Shown here one piece after another: positions 54,193-63,988 of a stretch of 64,000 bases of DNA. The stretch is taken from contig NZ_FNLF01000002.1 in the NCBI RefSeq assembly GCF_900103175.1, positions 3,114,136 to 3,178,135 of the forward strand, read 5' to 3'. The DNA comes from Tsukamurella pulmonis (GTDB lineage Bacteria > Actinomycetota > Actinomycetes > Mycobacteriales > Mycobacteriaceae). Under the pieces are notes generated by a model, which saw nothing but the letters and a program-made list of their open reading frames with translations, did not search any database and had not been told where the DNA came from. The translations under genes were made by a program, and so were the position numbers. The stretch's first letter is position 1. Every line of letters begins with the position of its first letter.

Positions 54193-55373
54193 CGTGCGAC
54201 CGCCGCCGCGATCTGCTCGGACAGCTCCCCGCGCACCGCGCGCAACTCCTTGGGCCGGCCCATCGCCACCGCGCCCGCCAGGGCGCCGTCACGGTGGCAC
54301 CGCGCGAAGAAGGGATCGCCACTCGCTGCGTCCATGGGGCCGTCCACCTCCAACTCGTCCTCCGCCGCGGGCCATCCCGCGAACTGCAGCACCGCCCCGA
54401 ACTGGTTCGACCAGCCCCACGGGACCGTGGGAGCGGGCGAGCCGCCGAGGAGTACCTGCGCCACCGCGGTGCCCTGGTCCTGCGCCGCCGACCAGTTCTC
54501 GGCGCGGTAGGTGCCGCCGTCCAGCGGATGGGGCACCCGCGCGCAGTCGCCGACGGCGTAGACGCCCTCGGCGGACGTGCGGTACTGCTCGTCGACCAGG
54601 ATACCGTCGTCCACGCGCAGAGCGAGACGCTCCGCGAGGCCGGTGTCGGGCGACGAGCCGATCGCCACCACCAGCAGGTCGGCGACGAGGGCCCCGCCTC
54701 CCGGCACGGCCACGGAGACCTGGTCGGGCTCGACGGTGATCTCCCCCGGCCGGACTCCGAGCAGCAACTCGACGCCGGCGTCGCGCTGCAGGCCAGCGAG
54801 CCGGCGACCGATCGACGGGGGCACGACGCGCACCAGCGGCAGGGGCGCCGGCTCGACGACGGTGACCGCTGCGCCCAGTTTCGCCGCCGCGGAGGCCACC
54901 TCCGAGCCGATGAGTCCGGCGCCCAGCACGATCACCCGGCCGGAACGGCGCAGATCATCGCGCAGGGCGATCGCGTCGCCGAAGTCCCGCAGGTACCGCA
55001 CGCGCGGGGCGGGCGGCAGACCGGGCAGCTCGCGCGCCGCGGCGCCGGTGGCGAGCACCAGCGAGCCGTACGTGAGGACGGCACCGTCGGAGAGCTCCAG
55101 CGTGCGGGCGGCGGTGTCCCCACCCGTGACGGTGGCGCCCGTGCGGACCGCGACCCCGACGTCCTCCCAGTGCGTCGCGGGCTTGAGGAGCGCCTTCTCG
55201 ACGGGCATGCCGGTCAGGAGGACGTCCTTCGACAGCGTGGGCCGCCGGTAGGGCAGGTGCGGATCGCGACCGACGAGCGTCACGTCCCCGTCGAATCCGC
55301 CGGTCCGCAGCGCCAGGGCCGCGGTGGCGCCCGCGACGCCCGTGCCGACGATCACCACGCCGTCGGTGCTCAT
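54189..55373 (-). CDS. rubB: Rubredoxin reductase
   Basis: 394 residues from ATG 55373. FAD-binding [14 protein letters not shown] near residue 10, NAD-binding [17 protein letters not shown] near residue 150, and [12 protein letters not shown] near residue 275. It passes electrons from NAD(P)H to the rubredoxins. It overlaps rubA2 and alkU by 4 bases each. Confidence 0.92.
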   Translation of the reverse strand: MSTDGVVIVGTGVAGATAALALRTGGFDGDVTLVGRDPHLPYRRPTLSKDVLLTGMPVEKALLKPATHWEDVGVAVRTGATVTGGDTAARTLELSDGAVLTYGSLVLATGAAARELPGLPPAPRVRYLRDFGDAIALRDDLRRSGRVIVLGAGLIGSEVASAAAKLGAAVTVVEPAPLPLVRVVPPSIGRRLAGLQRDAGVELLLGVRPGEITVEPDQVSVAVPGGGALVADLLVVAIGSSPDTGLAERLALRVDDGILVDEQYRTSAEGVYAVGDCARVPHPLDGGTYRAENWSAAQDQGTAVAQVLLGGSPAPTVPWGWSNQFGAVLQFAGWPAAEDELEVDGPMDAASGDPFFARCHRDGALAGAVAMGRPKELRAVRGELSEQIAAAVAR

Positions 55374-55558
55374 CCCCGCGCCACCTCGACCATCTCGAAA
55401 TCGGCCTTGGCGGCGCCGCAGTCGGGGCACGACCAGTCGTCGGGGATGTCGTCCCAGCGGGTGCCGGGCTCGATGCCGTCCTCGGGCCAACCCTCGGCCT
55501 CGTCGTACTCGAAGCCGCACTGCAGGCAGCGGAAGAGCTTGAAGGGTGCGTCACTCAT
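55370..55558 (-). CDS. rubA2: Rubredoxin 2 (AlkG2 type)
   Basis: 62 residues. Iron ligands in [12 protein letters not shown] and [14 protein letters not shown]. After the second CxxCG there is no inserted Arg, which places it with AlkG2-type rubredoxins that can donate electrons to AlkB. It starts at ATG 55558, 38 bases after rubA1. Confidence 0.93.
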   Translation of the reverse strand: MSDAPFKLFRCLQCGFEYDEAEGWPEDGIEPGTRWDDIPDDWSCPDCGAAKADFEMVEVARG

Positions 55559-55596
55559 GGTGGGTTCCTTTCTCGGAGATACGATTCGGCGCGGCG

Positions 55597-55758
55597 TCAG
55601 ACCGGCTCGAAGTCGACCTTGTCGCGAACCCCGCAGTCGGGGCAGTTCCAGTCGTCCGGGATCGCGTCCCAGGCGGTGCCGGCGGGCCATCCCTCCCGGG
55701 GCGCTCCGGCGGCTTCGTCGTAGACGTAGTCACAGACGGGGCACTTGAAGGAGCTCAT
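55597..55758 (-). CDS. rubA1: Rubredoxin 1 (AlkG1 type)
   Basis: 53 residues. Iron ligands in [12 protein letters not shown] and [16 protein letters not shown]. The Arg after the second CxxCG marks the AlkG1 type, which by published work on the family does not replace AlkG2 in alkane oxidation; its role is unclear. ATG 55758 overlaps the alkB stop by 4 bases. Confidence 0.93.
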   Translation of the reverse strand: MSSFKCPVCDYVYDEAAGAPREGWPAGTAWDAIPDDWNCPDCGVRDKVDFEPV

Positions 55759-57017
55759 GCTGCGGCCTGCTCTCCGGTCGTCGTGGCGCCGTACTTGGCG
55801 AGCACCTTGTCGCGGACGCGGGGGTGGATGTTCACCTTGGTGATGTCGCCGTCGTAGTGGTCGAGGACGCGGTGATCCATGATCTTGCGCCACAGCGGCG
55901 GGAAGTAGGTCACGCCGATCAGCGTGGCGTAGCCCTGGGGCAGCGACGGGGCCTCCTCGAACGAGCGGAGCGTCTGGTAGCGACGGGTGGGGTTCGCGTG
56001 GTGATCGCTGTGCCGCTGCAGGTGGTAGAGGAAGACGTTGGTGACGATGCGGTCCGAGTTCCAGGAGTGCTTCGGCGCGCAGCGCTCGTAGCGGCCCGAG
56101 GCGGTCTTCTGGCGCAGCAGGCCGTAGTGCTCGAGGTAGTTCACCGACTCCAGGAGGCTGAATCCGTACACACCCTGCAGGATCAGGAACGGCAGGACGT
56201 ACCAGCCGAAGATCGCGGTCAGCGCGCCGTACAGCACGACGGTCATGATCCAGGCGTTGAGCACGTCGTTCTTCAGCGTCCACGGGCTCTTGCCGAGGCG
56301 CTCCAGGCGGGTCTTCTCGAGGTTCCACGAGGACTTGAGGCTGCCCCAGACGCTGCGCGGCAGGAACTCCCAGAAGGTCTCGCCGAAGCGGCCGCTCGCG
56401 GGATCCTCCGGCGTGGCGACACGCACGTGGTGGCCGCGGTTGTGCTCGATGAAGAAGTGGCCGTACATGGCGGGCGCGAGGGTGAGCTTGGCGATCCAGC
56501 GCTCGTTCTCGGGCTTCTTGTGGCCGAGCTCGTGGCCGGTGTTGATGCCGATGCCGGTGACGACGCCGAGGCTGAGCGTGACACCGATCTGGCTGATCAG
56601 GCTGAGACCGCCGCCACCGGCGTAGACGCCGCCGAGCCAGCTGAGGTCGTCCGCGGTGAGGAAGTAACACATCGCCACCAGCGAGGCGAGGTGGCACGGG
56701 AGGAAGATGTAGGTGAGCCACTTGTAGTAGCGCGAGTTCTCCAGCGCCTCCATGACCTCCTCCGGCGGGTTCTCGCCGTCGTCACCGGCCTTGATGTCGA
56801 CGATCGGGAGGATCACGTACAGCAGCAGCGGGCCGATCCACCACAGCACGGGCGCCAAGTACATCAGCGGAGTGTTGCCGAGGCCGAGCAGCTTCATCAG
56901 CCCCACGGCGAAGAACAGGGCGGTGGGGACGAACAGCCCCCACAGCCACATCCGCTTCTTGTGATCGGTCCAGACGGCTTCCTTGCCGTCCGCGTCGATG
57001 TAAGCCAGGCCCTTCAC
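55755..57017 (-). CDS. alkB: Alkane 1-monooxygenase AlkB
   Basis: A 420-residue integral-membrane di-iron enzyme that hydroxylates n-alkanes at the terminal carbon. All His boxes are present: GHELGHK, EHNRGHHVRV, NYLEHYG and LQRHSDHH. Several transmembrane helices occur (TALFFAVGLMKLLGL, LLLYVILPIVDI, LGVVTGIGINTGHE). It is the first gene of alkB–rubA1–rubA2–rubB–alkU, giving a self-contained electron chain and regulator. Confidence 0.96.
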   Translation of the reverse strand: MKGLAYIDADGKEAVWTDHKKRMWLWGLFVPTALFFAVGLMKLLGLGNTPLMYLAPVLWWIGPLLLYVILPIVDIKAGDDGENPPEEVMEALENSRYYKWLTYIFLPCHLASLVAMCYFLTADDLSWLGGVYAGGGGLSLISQIGVTLSLGVVTGIGINTGHELGHKKPENERWIAKLTLAPAMYGHFFIEHNRGHHVRVATPEDPASGRFGETFWEFLPRSVWGSLKSSWNLEKTRLERLGKSPWTLKNDVLNAWIMTVVLYGALTAIFGWYVLPFLILQGVYGFSLLESVNYLEHYGLLRQKTASGRYERCAPKHSWNSDRIVTNVFLYHLQRHSDHHANPTRRYQTLRSFEEAPSLPQGYATLIGVTYFPPLWRKIMDHRVLDHYDGDITKVNIHPRVRDKVLAKYGATTTGEQAAA

Positions 57018-57079
57018 GGTGCCCTCCTTGATCCGTTCGCCCCATCGGGGCTGTGACTGAGGTCATACGCTCTGCGATC

Positions 57080-57109
57080 AGTATTTGACACTCTGGCTCG
57101 CCTTGTCAA
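57080..57109 (-). promoter_or_regulatory. alkB promoter and overlapping inverted repeat
   Basis: On the minus strand TTGACA (57109–57104) and AATACT (57085–57080) are spaced by 18 bases. TTGACA and TGTCAA also form an inverted repeat overlapping the promoter, a probable AlkU site. Confidence 0.55.
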
Positions 57110-57226
57110 GCAGTCAGTGGACATTTTCACGCACGCTGTAAAGGTCCAGGTAGACATGCGACTCTCGTTCGTACAGTCGTGCGGAATTCGATTGCGCACA
57201 ACTGAGTTGCGTGTCATTCTTGTCGG

Positions 57227-57685
57227 GTGGATGCGGATCAGAACCTGGACGAGCAGCTGTGCTTCGCGCTGTACTCGGCCGCGCGGGTGGCGGCGAGCGC
57301 CTACCGCGATGAGCTGTCGGCGCTGGGCCTGACGTACACCCAGTACGTCACGCTGCTGGCGTTGTGGGAGCGCGACGGCGTCACCGTGTCGGCTCTGGGC
57401 GAACGCCTGCGACTCGACAGTGGCACCCTCTCGCCGTTGATCCGTCGACTCGAGGGAGCGGGCCTCCTCGAACGCCGCCGCGACCAGTCCGACGAACGAC
57501 TGGTCACGGTCCACGTCACCGACGAGGGGCGTGCGCTGCGCCCCGTCGTCGACGAAGCCCGCCGCCGGGTGTACGAGGGCTTCAACCTGCCCGTGGAGGA
57601 CGCGATCCTCCTGCGTGACCTGGCGAACCGGTTCTCCGCAGCGCATACCCGTACCACCCGCACCCCATCAGGAGGAACCTCATGA
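57227..57685 (+). CDS. ohrR: OhrR, MarR-family organic-peroxide sensor
   Basis: 152 residues from GTG 57227. The sensing Cys is in NLDEQLCFALYSAARV near residue 12. HTH: VTVSALGERLRLDSGTLSPL, then LEGAGLLERRRDQSDERLV. CATTCT lies 6 bases before the GTG with TTGCGC 17 bases further up, so the mRNA is probably leaderless. CAAC-TGA-GTTG between them is the likely OhrR site. The stop overlaps ohr (ATGA). Confidence 0.9.
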   Translation: MDADQNLDEQLCFALYSAARVAASAYRDELSALGLTYTQYVTLLALWERDGVTVSALGERLRLDSGTLSPLIRRLEGAGLLERRRDQSDERLVTVHVTDEGRALRPVVDEARRRVYEGFNLPVEDAILLRDLANRFSAAHTRTTRTPSGGTS

Positions 57686-58104
57686 GCCCCGCATACACCG
57701 CCGAGGCGATCGCCACCGGAGCAGGCCGCGAAGGCCGTACCCGCACCGACGACGGCCGCGTCGATCTGCAGCTGGCCATCCCCACCGAGCTCGGCGGCTC
57801 GGGCGACGGATCGAATCCCGAGCAGCTCTTCGCCGCCGGCTACGCCGCGTGCTTCCACTCCGCGCTGCAACTGGTCGCCCGGCAGCAGAAGGTCGCGCTC
57901 GGCGATTCGAGCGTCGGCGCCAAGGTCGGCATCAGCCCCAACGACGCGGGTGGGTTCGTCCTGAACGTCGACCTCGAGGTCGTCATCCCCGAGGTCGAGC
58001 ACGACGCCGCCCAGGCCCTCGCAGACGCGGCGCACCTCGTCTGCCCGTACTCGAACGCCGTGCGCGGCAACATCGATGTGACCGTCACGGTCACCGACGA
58101 CTGA
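57682..58104 (+). CDS. ohr: Organic hydroperoxide resistance protein Ohr
   Basis: A 140-residue OsmC/Ohr-family thiol peroxidase. The two catalytic Cys are in AACFHSAL and HLVCPYSNAV. NPEQLFAAGYAACF is the Ohr signature. It is coupled to ohrR, its repressor, as in many actinobacteria. Confidence 0.95.
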   Translation: MSPAYTAEAIATGAGREGRTRTDDGRVDLQLAIPTELGGSGDGSNPEQLFAAGYAACFHSALQLVARQQKVALGDSSVGAKVGISPNDAGGFVLNVDLEVVIPEVEHDAAQALADAAHLVCPYSNAVRGNIDVTVTVTDD

Positions 58105-58136
58105 CCCGATCACCCCATCAACAGAGGAGTCAATTC

Positions 58137-59132
58137 ATGCGCGCACTGATCCAGGACGAGTTCGGCGATCCCGCGAGCGTCCTGTCCGTCCGTGACGTAC
58201 CACTGCCCGAACCGCGGCCCGGCCAGGTGCGGATCCGCACCCTGCTCGCGCCGATCCACAACCACGACCTGTGGACCGTGAAGGGCGATTACGGCTACAA
58301 GCCCGCCCTGCCCGCGGCTTCCGGCTCCGAGGCCGTCGGTGTCATCGACGCGCTCGGCGAGGGCGTCGAGGGCTTCACCGTCGGCCAGCGCGTGGCCACC
58401 GGATCCGCATTCGGCACCTGGGCCGAGTACTTCGTCGCCGGCGCTGCCGGCCTCCTACCCGTTCCGGAGGAGATCTCCGACGAGGCAGCAGCGCAACTGT
58501 TCTCGATGCCGTTCAGCGCGATCAGCCTGCTCGACTACCTGAACGTCCAGCCCGGCCAGTGGATCGTGCAGAACACGGCCAACGGCATGGTCGGGCGGAT
58601 GCTGGCGCAGCTCGCGACCGCTCGGGGCATCAACGTGACGGGCCTGGTCCGACGGTCCGCGGCCATCGACGAGCTCGCCACCTTCGGCGTGACGAACGTG
58701 ATCGCGACGGACACCGAGGGCTGGCGCGATCGGGCCAAGGAACTCGCCGGAGAGGCCGGTTACGCGGCCGCGGTGGACTCGATCGGCGGCGCGGCGAGCA
58801 CCCAGCTCGCCCTCCTGCTCGGTCAGCGCGGCACCCTGGTCTCGTTCGGGGCGATGAGCGCCACCAACCCCGGCGAGGGCGCGATGCTGGAGATCCCCGT
58901 CAACGTCGCGATCTTCAAGGAGATCGTGGTCAAGGGCTTCTGGGGCCGCACCGTGAGCCAGGAGATGGATCCCGCCAAGCGGGCGGAGCTGATGGGCGAG
59001 GTGGTCCGGGGCGTCGCTTCCGGCACCCTGGCGCTCCCCGTCGACGGGGTGTACCCGTTCGACGAGATCTCCGCCGCCGCAACGGCGAGCGGCCGTCCGG
59101 GCCGCGTGGGCAAGGTGCTCCTGCGCCCCTGA
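58137..59132 (+). CDS. Zinc-independent alcohol dehydrogenase / enoyl reductase-like MDR protein
   Basis: 331 residues from ATG 58137, with AGAGGAG upstream. It belongs to the MDR superfamily: GROES-like N-terminus (LPEPRPGQVRIRTLLAPIHN), Rossmann part near residue 140 (WIVQNTANGMVGRMLAQLAT) and FWGRTVSQEMDP. The structural-zinc Cys residues are absent, as in trans-2-enoyl reductases and quinone reductases. It lies 32 bases after ohr and is probably in the same operon; it could detoxify peroxide products. Confidence 0.85.
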   Translation: MRALIQDEFGDPASVLSVRDVPLPEPRPGQVRIRTLLAPIHNHDLWTVKGDYGYKPALPAASGSEAVGVIDALGEGVEGFTVGQRVATGSAFGTWAEYFVAGAAGLLPVPEEISDEAAAQLFSMPFSAISLLDYLNVQPGQWIVQNTANGMVGRMLAQLATARGINVTGLVRRSAAIDELATFGVTNVIATDTEGWRDRAKELAGEAGYAAAVDSIGGAASTQLALLLGQRGTLVSFGAMSATNPGEGAMLEIPVNVAIFKEIVVKGFWGRTVSQEMDPAKRAELMGEVVRGVASGTLALPVDGVYPFDEISAAATASGRPGRVGKVLLRP

Positions 59133-59167
59133 GCGCTCAGCACCGGAGGAGTGCGGCGCGCGCGCCG

Positions 59168-59575
59168 TCAGCCGACCAGGCGACGGCGCGCGTCGACCCC
59201 TTGGGCGAGCACGAACAGCACGAACTCCCGCAGCGCATCGCCCGCGAGCGTGCCCGCCGGGAACGAGTAGTGCAGCACCAGATCGGCGGAGACCTCCCGC
59301 TCCATGAGGCGGAGCGAGCCGAACTGCACCCCCTCCGCCACCGAGCGCACGTCGGCACGCAGGTCCTCGGTGAGCGCGAGGTCCCACGCCACCACCTGGG
59401 TCAGGGAGTAGACGTCCACGTCGCGCGCGAGCTCGAAGACCTGGACCGACGCCGGCGTCTCCCCGAAATCGACCAGTACGGCCTGGTTCTCGTCGCGGCG
59501 CAGGGTCACGCCGTCGGCGAGCGCGGATTCGAGGCGCGAGCGCAGTGCGTCCAACCGCGGGTCCTGCGCCGTCAC
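59168..59575 (-). CDS. Conserved hypothetical protein, 135 aa
   Basis: GTG at 59575 overlaps the uppS stop by 4 bases. [40 protein letters not shown] and [14 protein letters not shown] suggest an actinobacterial family at this locus (the position of Rv2360c in M. tuberculosis). The fold resembles type III secretion-chaperone-like or YbjN domains. Function unknown. Confidence 0.75.
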   Translation of the reverse strand: MTAQDPRLDALRSRLESALADGVTLRRDENQAVLVDFGETPASVQVFELARDVDVYSLTQVVAWDLALTEDLRADVRSVAEGVQFGSLRLMEREVSADLVLHYSFPAGTLAGDALREFVLFVLAQGVDARRRLVG

Positions 59576-60378
59576 TGCGCACCGCCGAAGCGCCGGTCGC
59601 GCTGGGCGTACTCGAGGCAGGCCGCCCACAGGTTCCGCCGGTCGAAATCGGGGAACAGGGTGTCCTGGAAGACGTACTCGGCGTAGGCGCTCTCCCAGAG
59701 CAGGAAGTTCGACGAGCGCTTCTCCCCCGACGGCCGCAGGAACAGATCCACGTCCGGCATGTCGGTCTGATACAGGTAGTGCTGGAAGGACTGCTCGGTG
59801 ATGTGGTCCGGGCTGATGTCCCCCGCCGCGGCGCGGCGCGCGATCTCCCGTGCGGCGTCGACGATCTCAGCGCGACCGCCGTAGTTGACGCACATCGTGA
59901 GCGTCATGACCGTGTTGTCCTTGGTCAGTTCCTCCGCGATCTCGAGCTCCTTGATCACGCTGCGCCACAGGCGGGGCCGCCGGCCGGCCCACTTCACGCG
60001 CACCCCCATCTCGTGCATCTCGTCGCGGCGGCGGCGGATCACGTCGCGGTTGAAGCCCATGAGGAAGCGCACCTCCTCCGGGCTGCGCGACCAGTTCTCG
60101 GTGGAGAAGGCGTACGCGGAGAGCTGCTTGACGCCGATCTCGATACACCCGCAAACGGTGTCCATCAGCACGGCCTCGCCGCGCTTGTGGCCCTCGGTGC
60201 GGGGCATGCCGCGCTCCTTGGCCCAGCGACCGTTGCCGTCCATCACGAGGGCGACGTGGTTCGGCACCAGCTCCGCGGGGATCTCCGGAGGCGTCGCGCC
60301 CGACGGGTGCGGGTCCGGCGGCCGGACCGTCGTCGGAGCCGGTGGCGTCTTCGACCTACCCCGCCGCAGTCCCGGCAC
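59572..60378 (-). CDS. uppS: Long-chain cis-prenyl diphosphate synthase
   Basis: 268 residues from GTG 60378, with GGGAGG upstream. It makes decaprenyl/undecaprenyl diphosphate, the lipid carrier for wall polymers. Motifs: [17 protein letters not shown] (catalytic Asp, P-loop), [23 protein letters not shown] and [18 protein letters not shown]. It matches Rv2361c. It overlaps recO by 23 bases. Confidence 0.95.
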   Translation of the reverse strand: MPGLRRGRSKTPPAPTTVRPPDPHPSGATPPEIPAELVPNHVALVMDGNGRWAKERGMPRTEGHKRGEAVLMDTVCGCIEIGVKQLSAYAFSTENWSRSPEEVRFLMGFNRDVIRRRRDEMHEMGVRVKWAGRRPRLWRSVIKELEIAEELTKDNTVMTLTMCVNYGGRAEIVDAAREIARRAAAGDISPDHITEQSFQHYLYQTDMPDVDLFLRPSGEKRSSNFLLWESAYAEYVFQDTLFPDFDRRNLWAACLEYAQRDRRFGGAQ

Positions 60379-61153
60379 CGTCGACCTCCCTCTCACCGGC
60401 CGCGAGAGCCGGGCTGTGCGGCGCGTGCCGCTCGATCATCGGCAGCGATCGCAGCTGCCGTCCCACGTGCCACTGTAGGTGCGCCGCGGCGAGCCCGTTC
60501 GCCTGCCTGCGCATCCGCTCGCCCGTGGTCTCGGCGAAGTCGAAGTCGGCCCGGGCCAGCGCCGCCATCAGGTCCAGCACGCCCTGCCCCGGCACCGCGG
60601 AACCCGGCGGCCGGCAGTGCACACAGACCGCGCCGCCCGCCGCCACGTGGAAGGCGCGGTGCGGCCCCTCGTCGCCGCAGCGCGCGCAGATCGTGAGGGC
60701 GGGCGCCCAGCCCGCCGACTCCATGGCGCGCAGCAGGAACGAGATCAGCACCAGGTCCCGGTCGCGGACGCCGGCCGCGATGGCCCGCAGCGCGCCGACG
60801 GTGAGCCGGTGCAGTTCCAGCGCCGGGGCGCGTTCCTCGCCCGCCAACCGCTCCGCGGTCTCGATCACCGCGCACGCCGTGGTGTAGCGGCCGTAGTCGC
60901 CCGCCAGATCACCCGAGTAGGCGGCGATCGAGTGCACCTGCGTCACCATGTCCAGGTTGCGGCCGGGGTGCAGTTGCAGGTCGACGTGCGCGAACAGCTC
61001 CAGCCGGGCGCCGAACCGCGACCGCGGCCGCCGCACCCCCTTCGCGACGGCGCGGACCAGGCCGTTGTCCCGGGTCAGCAGCGTGAGGATGTAGTCGGCC
61101 TCCCCCAGCTTGTGCTGCCGCAGCACCACAGCGCTGTCCCGGTACGACCTCAT
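60356..61153 (-). CDS. recO: DNA repair protein RecO
   Basis: 265 residues. N-terminal OB fold ([38 protein letters not shown]) and a zinc cluster CARCGDEG … CVHCRPPG near residues 155–180. It loads RecA with RecR. The start is ATG 61153; ATG 61165 is possible. Its 3' end overlaps uppS. Confidence 0.93.
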   Translation of the reverse strand: MRSYRDSAVVLRQHKLGEADYILTLLTRDNGLVRAVAKGVRRPRSRFGARLELFAHVDLQLHPGRNLDMVTQVHSIAAYSGDLAGDYGRYTTACAVIETAERLAGEERAPALELHRLTVGALRAIAAGVRDRDLVLISFLLRAMESAGWAPALTICARCGDEGPHRAFHVAAGGAVCVHCRPPGSAVPGQGVLDLMAALARADFDFAETTGERMRRQANGLAAAHLQWHVGRQLRSLPMIERHAPHSPALAAGEREVDGAGTAAG

Positions 61154-61389
61154 GAGGAACATCATCCCACCTCGCGCCGACAGATGCGCCCGTGCCGCGC
61201 CGTCTGGCAGACTGACGTCCGGACGTCACGAGGAGATCAGCAATGACGGATTCGCCCGGAAAGGTCACCACGCCGGAGCAGGCGTGAGCACCCCGCACGA
61301 GCCGCCCCGCAGCGCGGTCCTCCCCCTGCGGGTCAGCATCGACAGTTGGATGCTCGGCGACCCGTCGCCGCGGTTCTCGCTGGAGAACG

Positions 61390-62346
61390 CTAGAAGCCCA
61401 AACGCCCCAGCTGCTTCGGATCGCGCTGCCAGTCCTTGGCGACCTTGACGTGCAGGGAGAGGAAGACCTTGCGGCCCAGGAGCTTCTCGATCTCGCCGCG
61501 CGCGGCGGTGCCCACCGACTTCAGGCGCGAACCGCCCTTGCCGATGATGATCGCCTTCTGCGAGGGCCGCTCCACGTAGAGCAGGGCGTGCACCTCGAGC
61601 ATCGCGGGCTTACCGGACTTCTCCTGCGCCTCGGTCTTGTCCCGCTCGAGAACCTCCTCGATGACCACCGCGAGCGAGTGCGGAAGCTCATCGCGCACGC
61701 CCTCGAGAGCGGCCTCCCGGATCAGTTCGGCCATCATGGTGTCGTCGTCGGTATCGGTGATCTCGCCGTCGGGGTAGAACGCCGGGCCGGGCGCCATCTT
61801 CGACGCCAGCAGCTTCACCAGGTCCTCGACCTGCTCGCCGGAGGCAGCGGACACGGGGATCACGTCGCTCTCGCCGCCGAGGAAGGCGGCGACGGCCAGC
61901 AACTGCTCGGCGACCTTCTCCCGACCGACCTTGTCGATCTTCGTGACCACGCCGATGAGCGTGGTCTTCGGCGCCATGTGCCGCACCTGGTCGAGGATGT
62001 ACTTGTCGCCGGGGCCGATCTTCTCGTCCGCCGGGATCGTCAGGCATATCGCGTCGACCTCGGAGTAGGTGTCGCGCACCAGGTCGTTGAGCCGCTGCCC
62101 GAGCAGCGTCCGCGGACGGTGCAGACCGGGGGTGTCCACCAGCACCAGCTGGCAGTCGGGCCGGTTGACGATGCCGCGGATCGTCGAGCGGGTGGTCTGC
62201 GGGCGCGAGCTGGTGATCGCCACCTTCGCGCCGACCAACGCATTGGTCAGGGTGGACTTGCCCGTGTTGGGCCGCCCCACGAAGCACACGAATCCGGACC
62301 GGAAGTCCTCGCCCCCGTCGTCGTGCGCCTGGATCTCCTCGGTCAC
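61390..62346 (-). CDS. era: GTPase Era
   Basis: 318 residues from GTG 62346 (GTGA overlap with the gene before). G1 FVGRPNTGKST, G3 VDTPGLHRP, G4 VTKIDK, and a C-terminal KH domain with IIGKGGSRLKSVG. It binds 16S rRNA in 30S maturation. Gene order matches Rv2364c. Confidence 0.96.
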   Translation of the reverse strand: MTEEIQAHDDGGEDFRSGFVCFVGRPNTGKSTLTNALVGAKVAITSSRPQTTRSTIRGIVNRPDCQLVLVDTPGLHRPRTLLGQRLNDLVRDTYSEVDAICLTIPADEKIGPGDKYILDQVRHMAPKTTLIGVVTKIDKVGREKVAEQLLAVAAFLGGESDVIPVSAASGEQVEDLVKLLASKMAPGPAFYPDGEITDTDDDTMMAELIREAALEGVRDELPHSLAVVIEEVLERDKTEAQEKSGKPAMLEVHALLYVERPSQKAIIIGKGGSRLKSVGTAARGEIEKLLGRKVFLSLHVKVAKDWQRDPKQLGRLGF

Positions 62347-62666
62347 GTCAGGGCCTCTCCTCGTGCGTCGAACAACAGGACCGGTGCCGTCGGCGACACC
62401 TCGTGCAGGGCGGCGACACCGGCGTCCTCGACGCCCGCACCGCCCACCAGGACCGCCACCTCGAACCCCTCGGCACCGGAGCTCAGTGCGGTGGCGACGG
62501 CCACCTGCAGCCCCGTCAGCGCCAGCGACGCCAGAGCGACCGGCGCGCCGGCGTAGGTGCGGCCGTCGAGATCCCGTACCGCGGCGCCGTGCCCGGCGCC
62601 CGCTCGCGCCATCGCACCGCGCGCGAGGGTCACGAGCTTGAGGTCCTCCTCGGACGTCTCGGTCAC
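62343..62666 (-). CDS. Cytidine-deaminase-fold protein lacking zinc ligands
   Basis: 107 residues from GTG 62666, overlapping both neighbours by 4 bases (GTGA). It has the position and fold features of Rv2365c: [40 protein letters not shown]. The HAE and PCxxC zinc motifs of active cytidine deaminases are absent; there is no Cys at all. It is probably not a deaminase. Confidence 0.75.
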   Translation of the reverse strand: MTETSEEDLKLVTLARGAMARAGAGHGAAVRDLDGRTYAGAPVALASLALTGLQVAVATALSSGAEGFEVAVLVGGAGVEDAGVAALHEVSPTAPVLLFDARGEALT

Positions 62667-63988
62667 ACGGTCTCCTTCTCGTCGTTCGCTCTGCCGGCAT
62701 CGTCGTCCGACGGTGCGCCCGCCTCGTCCTCCGCGGACCGCACCAGGACCGTCGAGATCCGGACCCGGCCGCGACGGTCCGTGGCGCCCTCGGCCTCGAG
62801 CAGCAGGCCGTGTGCCAGCACCTCGGAGCCGGGCAGCGGCACGCGCCCCAGGGCCAGGCCGAGAAGGCCACCGACGGTGTCGACCTCGTCCTCCTCGATG
62901 TCCTTGTCGAACAGCTCACCAAGGGTCTCGAGGTCGAGCCGGGCCGAGACCCGGAAGTGCCCGTCGCCGAGTTCCTCGACCGGGGCGACCTCGCCGGAGT
63001 CGTACTCGTCAGTGATCTCGCCGACGATCTCCTCCAGCACGTCCTCGATGGTGACCAGTCCGGCGATGGAACCGTACTCGTTGACGAGCACCGCCATGTG
63101 GTTGTTGGTGTGCTGCATCTCGCGCAGCAGCGCGTCGACCGGCTTCGAGTCGGGCACGAAGACCGCCGGGCGGGCCATCCGGCCCACCGCGATGGCGTGG
63201 CGATCGGCACCGTCGGGCAGGGCGACGAGGTCCTTGAGGTAGACGACGCCGCGCACGTCGTCGACGTTCTCCCCGATGACCGGGATGCGGGAGTGGCCGG
63301 AGCGGACCGCGAGGCGGGTGGCCTGCGAGACCGACTTGTCGGCCTCGATCCACACGATCTCGGGCCGGGGCACCATGACCTCGCGGGCCGCGGTGTCCCC
63401 GAGCTCGAAGACGGACTGGATCATCTTGCCCTCGTCCTCGTCGACCACGCCGCGCTGCTGCGCGAGGTCGACGAGCTCGCGCAGCTCGACCTCCGTCGCG
63501 AACGGGCCGTTGCGGTAACCGCGGCCCGGCGTGATGGCGTTACCGAGAAGGATGAGCAGGCGGGTGATCGGCCCCATGAGGATGGCGATCACCTGCAGCA
63601 CGACCGCGGTCACACAGCCCAGCGTGTAGGCGTGCTGGCGGCCGAGGGTGCGCGGGCCGACGCCGATGAGCACGTAGCTGACCACCGTCATCACGGCGGC
63701 GGTCACGACCGCGGTCCACACGGTGGGCAGGTAGCGGTCGAGCACCACGAACACCAGGACGGTGGCGAGGATCTCGCAGGCGGTGCGCAACAGCACCACG
63801 AGATTGACGTACAGCGGCCGGTTGACCAGCACGCGCTGCAATCGCTTCGCGCCGGGGCGCCCGTCCTCGACGAGGTCCTCGACGCGCGCCGGGGACACGG
63901 TCAACAGGGCCGAGTCGATCGCCGCGAACAGCCCGCCCAGCAACACCAGGGCGACGACGCCGACGATCAGCAGGATCGACGAGGTCAC
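62663..63988 (-). CDS. CNNM/CorC-type membrane protein with CBS domains
   Basis: 441 residues from GTG 63988. An N-terminal DUF21/CNNM part with about four transmembrane helices ([48 protein letters not shown]) is followed by a CBS pair ([38 protein letters not shown]) and a C-terminal CorC/HlyC domain. It is thought to act in Mg/Co export. It corresponds to Rv2366c. The upstream gene's TGA at 63994–63992 belongs to the next gene outside the window, expected to be ybeY. Confidence 0.92.
   Translation of the reverse strand: MTSSILLIVGVVALVLLGGLFAAIDSALLTVSPARVEDLVEDGRPGAKRLQRVLVNRPLYVNLVVLLRTACEILATVLVFVVLDRYLPTVWTAVVTAAVMTVVSYVLIGVGPRTLGRQHAYTLGCVTAVVLQVIAILMGPITRLLILLGNAITPGRGYRNGPFATEVELRELVDLAQQRGVVDEDEGKMIQSVFELGDTAAREVMVPRPEIVWIEADKSVSQATRLAVRSGHSRIPVIGENVDDVRGVVYLKDLVALPDGADRHAIAVGRMARPAVFVPDSKPVDALLREMQHTNNHMAVLVNEYGSIAGLVTIEDVLEEIVGEITDEYDSGEVAPVEELGDGHFRVSARLDLETLGELFDKDIEEDEVDTVGGLLGLALGRVPLPGSEVLAHGLLLEAEGATDRRGRVRISTVLVRSAEDEAGAPSDDDAGRANDEKETV

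Noticed and set aside
54294-55748. A 484-codon frame antisense to rubB and the rubredoxins
   Set aside because: The minus strand carries certain genes with iron-binding and FAD motifs.
61243-61448. Two short frames (14 codons, then an overlapping GTG frame) between recO and era
   Set aside because: There is a good GAGGAG before the first, but the second runs into the end of era antisense and neither product is recognisable.
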